Assembly: GCA_017561105.1 (NCBI GenBank)
Contig: JAFZDR010000211.1
Location: 1-9,378, forward strand
Source of the DNA: Alistipes sp.
GTDB taxonomy: Bacteria > Bacteroidota > Bacteroidia > Bacteroidales > Rikenellaceae
Reading direction: 5' to 3'
DNA length: 9,378 nt
The notes under the pieces were generated by a model. It saw only the letters and a list, made by a program, of their open reading frames with translations. It was not told the DNA's origin and searched no databases. The translations under genes were made by a program, and so were the position numbers. Within the stretch, counting starts at the first letter, position 1, and every line of letters begins with the position of its first letter. Of the stretch, positions 7,444-9,378 are shown one piece after another.

Positions 7444-8265
7444 ATGAAGATTTTAAAGTTATTCGCAGTTGCGGTATTGGCATTGGTTTCTACTACTGCA
7501 TTTGCACAGAAGAACGAGATTACTCTCTTGGCACACCGTGGCGGTTGTGGCGAGGGCATGGAGAACACACTCGGCACTTTCGAGAAGAGTCTTGCGGCTG
7601 GTATTCGCGCATTCGAGATTGATGTTCGCGTTACTAAGGATGGTAAGATTGTTTTGCAGCACGACAACACACTCAAGCGTACTGCAGGCGTTGACAAGTG
7701 CGTAGAGGATATGACCGAGAAGGAGTTGCGTGCAATCACTTTGAAGGATGGTTCGAAGCTCTGCTTCTTCGACGAGCTTTTGAAGTTGCTTAAGAATTAT
7801 CCGGGATTGTTCCTCGAGATTGAGATGAAGAGCTCGAAGTATAGCGATGAGTTCCTCTATAGCTCAGGATATTCTGACAAGGTTGCTAAGCTGGCATTAA
7901 AGATGAAGCCTGCGGAATCAACCTATGTATTCACATCGTTTGACACACGCCCATTGCGCTACATAAAGGAGCACTATCCTGAGTCGGAGACTGGATATAT
8001 CACAGGCGAAGGTGTTAATCACGAGACTATTGCGATCGCCTTGGCTATTGGCGCAAAGCGCATGGCTGCACACATCAACAGAACTTCGCGTGCAGATATG
8101 GATCGCGCACATCGCAAGGGTCTTCTCGTTAACTTGTGGCCAGGCAAGAGCGACGATTCGCTTCTTCGCGCTTGGGCTTTGGGTGCGGACATCCACTGTA
8201 CCGACTACCCTTCTCACATGCTCGACTACGCAAAGAAGAATTGCCCTTGGTTGACTATCAAGTAG
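7444..8265 (+). CDS. Secreted glycerophosphodiester phosphodiesterase (second of two)
   Basis: A 273-residue GDPD with the same architecture as its upstream neighbour. It has a signal peptide with likely cleavage at AFA|QK (after residue 21), HRGG (His31), MENT (39-42), FEID (Glu58, Asp60), QHD (His73) and EIEMK (125-129). Every catalytic position has the same residue number as in the first copy, so the pair arose by tandem duplication. The two differ after the HD motif, where the first has TTNGSG and this one TAGVDKC, and in the central region between the EMK motif and VFTS. That suggests divergent substrate preference. It lies 29 bases after the first copy and is the last gene before the bidirectional terminator. 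Confidence 0.94.
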   Translation: MKILKLFAVAVLALVSTTAFAQKNEITLLAHRGGCGEGMENTLGTFEKSLAAGIRAFEIDVRVTKDGKIVLQHDNTLKRTAGVDKCVEDMTEKELRAITLKDGSKLCFFDELLKLLKNYPGLFLEIEMKSSKYSDEFLYSSGYSDKVAKLALKMKPAESTYVFTSFDTRPLRYIKEHYPESETGYITGEGVNHETIAIALAIGAKRMAAHINRTSRADMDRAHRKGLLVNLWPGKSDDSLLRAWALGADIHCTDYPSHMLDYAKKNCPWLTIK

Positions 8266-8285
8266 TCCTTCTATAGAGTACAAAT

Positions 8286-8319
8286 AAAAAGAGCTGTCGT
8301 TTTTGCGGCAGCTCTTTTT
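8286..8319. terminator. Bidirectional intrinsic terminator between convergent genes
   Basis: AAAAAGAGCTGTCG (8286-8299) and CGGCAGCTCTTTTT (8306-8319) form a 14-pair stem with one wobble around a six-base loop. The A tract on one side and the T tract on the other give a terminator on both strands. It ends the rightward operon 20 bases after the second GDPD stop and begins one base past the stop of the leftward dehydrogenase. Confidence 0.92.
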
Positions 8320-8320
8320 A

Positions 8321-9112
8321 TTATAACTTTTCGAGCAATCGTTTGATTGCGGGAATTTTCAGAACGGGCAGAATTGCATGTGCAGGCAATAACCAGCAAG
8401 CTCCGACTGCAACCTTTGTAAACAGGCCCGGAATGGTCGATCTGCGACGACGATCCAAGGCGCGAATACCGGCTTTCGCCATCTTTTCGGGGCGCATCAT
8501 AAAGCCGATGGCTCTCAACCACTTGCGATGTTTCTCCTCAAGCGTGTAAAGAGGTGTATCCACCGCACCGGGATAGACCGTTGTAACGGTGATATTGTGC
8601 GGACGGAACTCGTACCACAACGACTGTGCAAAGCTCTTCAAATAGGCCTTTGTAGCAGCGTAATACGATACGGTAATATAGGGAGTCCATGCGGTCATCG
8701 ACGACATAATAAGGATGCGGCCACCGCCGCGCTCGCGCATATCCTCGCCGAAGAGTCGGCACAACTTTGCAGGGGTTACGCAGTGGAGATTTGTAATAAA
8801 CTCCGCCATCGAAGGCTTGGTATTCAAGAACATTCCAAACTGGAGTATTCCAGCATTGCTAACAAGGGTATCAACCTCGTACTCATGCTCCTTGCACCAC
8901 TCGTAAATCTGCTCGGCTGCATCAACCTGCGAAAGATCCGAATAGAGCGCAACAGCCTCTACTCCAAATCGTTGCTTTATGTCGGCAGCAACCTCCTCGT
9001 TGCGCTCGCGCTGGTTGCTAACGACGATTACATTGTTGCCCTTTTCGGCAAATTGCTCGGCATAGCAGAGGCCAATTCCCGACGATGCTCCTGTGATAAG
9101 TGTAAATTTCAT
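8321..9112 (-). CDS. Short-chain dehydrogenase/reductase (classical SDR)
   Basis: A 263-residue NAD(P)-dependent oxidoreductase of the classical SDR family. It shows the cofactor motif TGASSGIG (7-14), NAG (86-88), the catalytic serine in MSS (Ser138) and YAATK (Tyr151, Lys155), followed by YPGAVDTPLY (180-189), a standard loop after the active site. The C-terminal 30 residues are hydrophobic and basic, which could give membrane association. The substrate is unknown; close relatives are annotated only as general SDRs. The start is the ATG at 9110-9112, which places MKFTLITGASSG at the normal distance from the N-terminus. Reading further upstream would cross the divergent DUF486 gene and add 88 residues without family resemblance. 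A -7-like box lies only four bases upstream of this ATG. Confidence 0.93.
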   Translation of the reverse strand: MKFTLITGASSGIGLCYAEQFAEKGNNVIVVSNQRERNEEVAADIKQRFGVEAVALYSDLSQVDAAEQIYEWCKEHEYEVDTLVSNAGILQFGMFLNTKPSMAEFITNLHCVTPAKLCRLFGEDMRERGGGRILIMSSMTAWTPYITVSYYAATKAYLKSFAQSLWYEFRPHNITVTTVYPGAVDTPLYTLEEKHRKWLRAIGFMMRPEKMAKAGIRALDRRRRSTIPGLFTKVAVGACWLLPAHAILPVLKIPAIKRLLEKL

Positions 9113-9116
9113 GGCA

Positions 9117-9124
9117 CGAAAGTA
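9117..9124 (-). promoter_or_regulatory. Candidate -7 box for the SDR gene, almost touching its ATG
   Basis: The minus strand reads TACTTTCG, one base from TAnnTTTG, followed by TGCC and then the ATG. If used, transcription would begin at or next to the start codon, giving a leaderless or nearly leaderless mRNA. No good -33 TTTG is seen at the standard spacing. Confidence 0.4.
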
Positions 9125-9167
9125 TGAAAAATTTGCGTAAAAAAGTCGTTTTTGGCGAAAAATTAGA

Positions 9168-9175
9168 TACCTTCG
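9168..9175 (+). promoter_or_regulatory. Candidate -7 box for the DUF486 gene
   Basis: TACCTTCG followed by CACC is one base from TAnnTTTG. It lies 19 bases before the ATG at 9195, leaving a very short leader. A TTTG at 9151-9154 is nearby, but the 13-base spacing is shorter than usual. It shares the 82-base divergent region with the SDR promoter. Confidence 0.45.
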
Positions 9176-9194
9176 CACCCAAAATAGAGAAATT

Positions 9195-9378
9195 ATGGTA
9201 AGAGGTTTATCTGCAGTAGGACTTTTGATCTGCTCAAATCTGTTTATGACACTGGCTTGGTATGGCCAGGTAATGTTCAAGTCGCGCTTCGAGCGCATCG
9301 GCCTGGTGGCGATAATATTCATTAGCTGGCTCGTGGCATTCTTCGAGTATTGCTTTATGATTCCTGCCAACCGCATCG
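9195..9378 (+). CDS. DUF486-family small membrane protein (partial, 5' end only)
   Basis: The frame is open from the ATG at 9195 to the window edge, giving 61 residues. The sequence matches the DUF486 (DMT-like) family pattern: SNLFMTLAWYGQ (15-26), a short basic loop (FKSRFER), a second hydrophobic segment, then FFEYCFMIPANRI near the edge. Two membrane segments are visible (about 5-24 and 36-54), and full-length members usually have about four. The family is small, widespread and of unproven function; resemblance to drug/metabolite transporters is structural only. The gene is divergent from the SDR. Confidence 0.85.
   Translation, partial: MVRGLSAVGLLICSNLFMTLAWYGQVMFKSRFERIGLVAIIFISWLVAFFEYCFMIPANRI

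Noticed and set aside
8528..9127. Plus-strand open frame of 199 codons antisense to the SDR
   Set aside because: The SDR frame on the other strand carries all catalytic motifs; this one has none.
9113..9376. 88-residue N-terminal extension of the SDR
   Set aside because: It would cross both divergent promoters and the DUF486 gene, and it puts the TGASSGIG motif far from the N-terminus, unlike the family.

Overview
The window looks like chromosomal DNA from a member of the Bacteroidota, most likely order Bacteroidales. Three things point there: start codons with A/T-rich leaders and no Shine-Dalgarno sequence, several upstream boxes resembling the Bacteroidota -7 element TAnnTTTG (the best is TATATTTG at 3388-3395), and a lipoprotein with an acidic stretch after its lipidation cysteine plus a BACON-like domain. 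A gut relative of Alistipes is possible, but genus is a guess. I see no mobile element, CRISPR array, tRNA or rRNA.

Layout. (1) 1-1500, minus: N-terminal 500 residues of a multidomain surface lipoprotein whose 3' end lies beyond the left edge. It has no in-frame stop in the window. (2) 1746-3179, minus: complete dnaA, with a strong intrinsic terminator at 1694-1724. (3) 3180-3457: AT-rich divergent intergenic region with promoter elements for dnaA and the rightward operon, and one DnaA-box-like site. (4) 3458-8265, plus: a compact four-gene run of phosphohexomutase, sn-glycerol-1-phosphate dehydrogenase and two tandem secreted glycerophosphodiester phosphodiesterases, with gaps of 18, 21 and 29 bases. 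(5) 8286-8319: a hairpin flanked by A and T tracts between convergent genes, able to terminate both strands. (6) 8321-9112, minus: a short-chain dehydrogenase whose -7-like box is only four bases from its ATG. (7) 9195-9378, plus: the start of a DUF486-family membrane protein running off the right edge.

The most interesting group is the four-gene run. Secreted GDPDs release glycerol phosphate from deacylated phospholipids or glycerol-phosphate polymers. A G1P dehydrogenase interconverts sn-glycerol-1-phosphate and dihydroxyacetone phosphate. Together they suggest either salvage of the sn-1 enantiomer (found in phosphatidylglycerol head groups, lipoteichoic acid and archaeal lipids) or supply of G1P for an ether-type lipid. 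The gene order is seen; the pathway is inferred.
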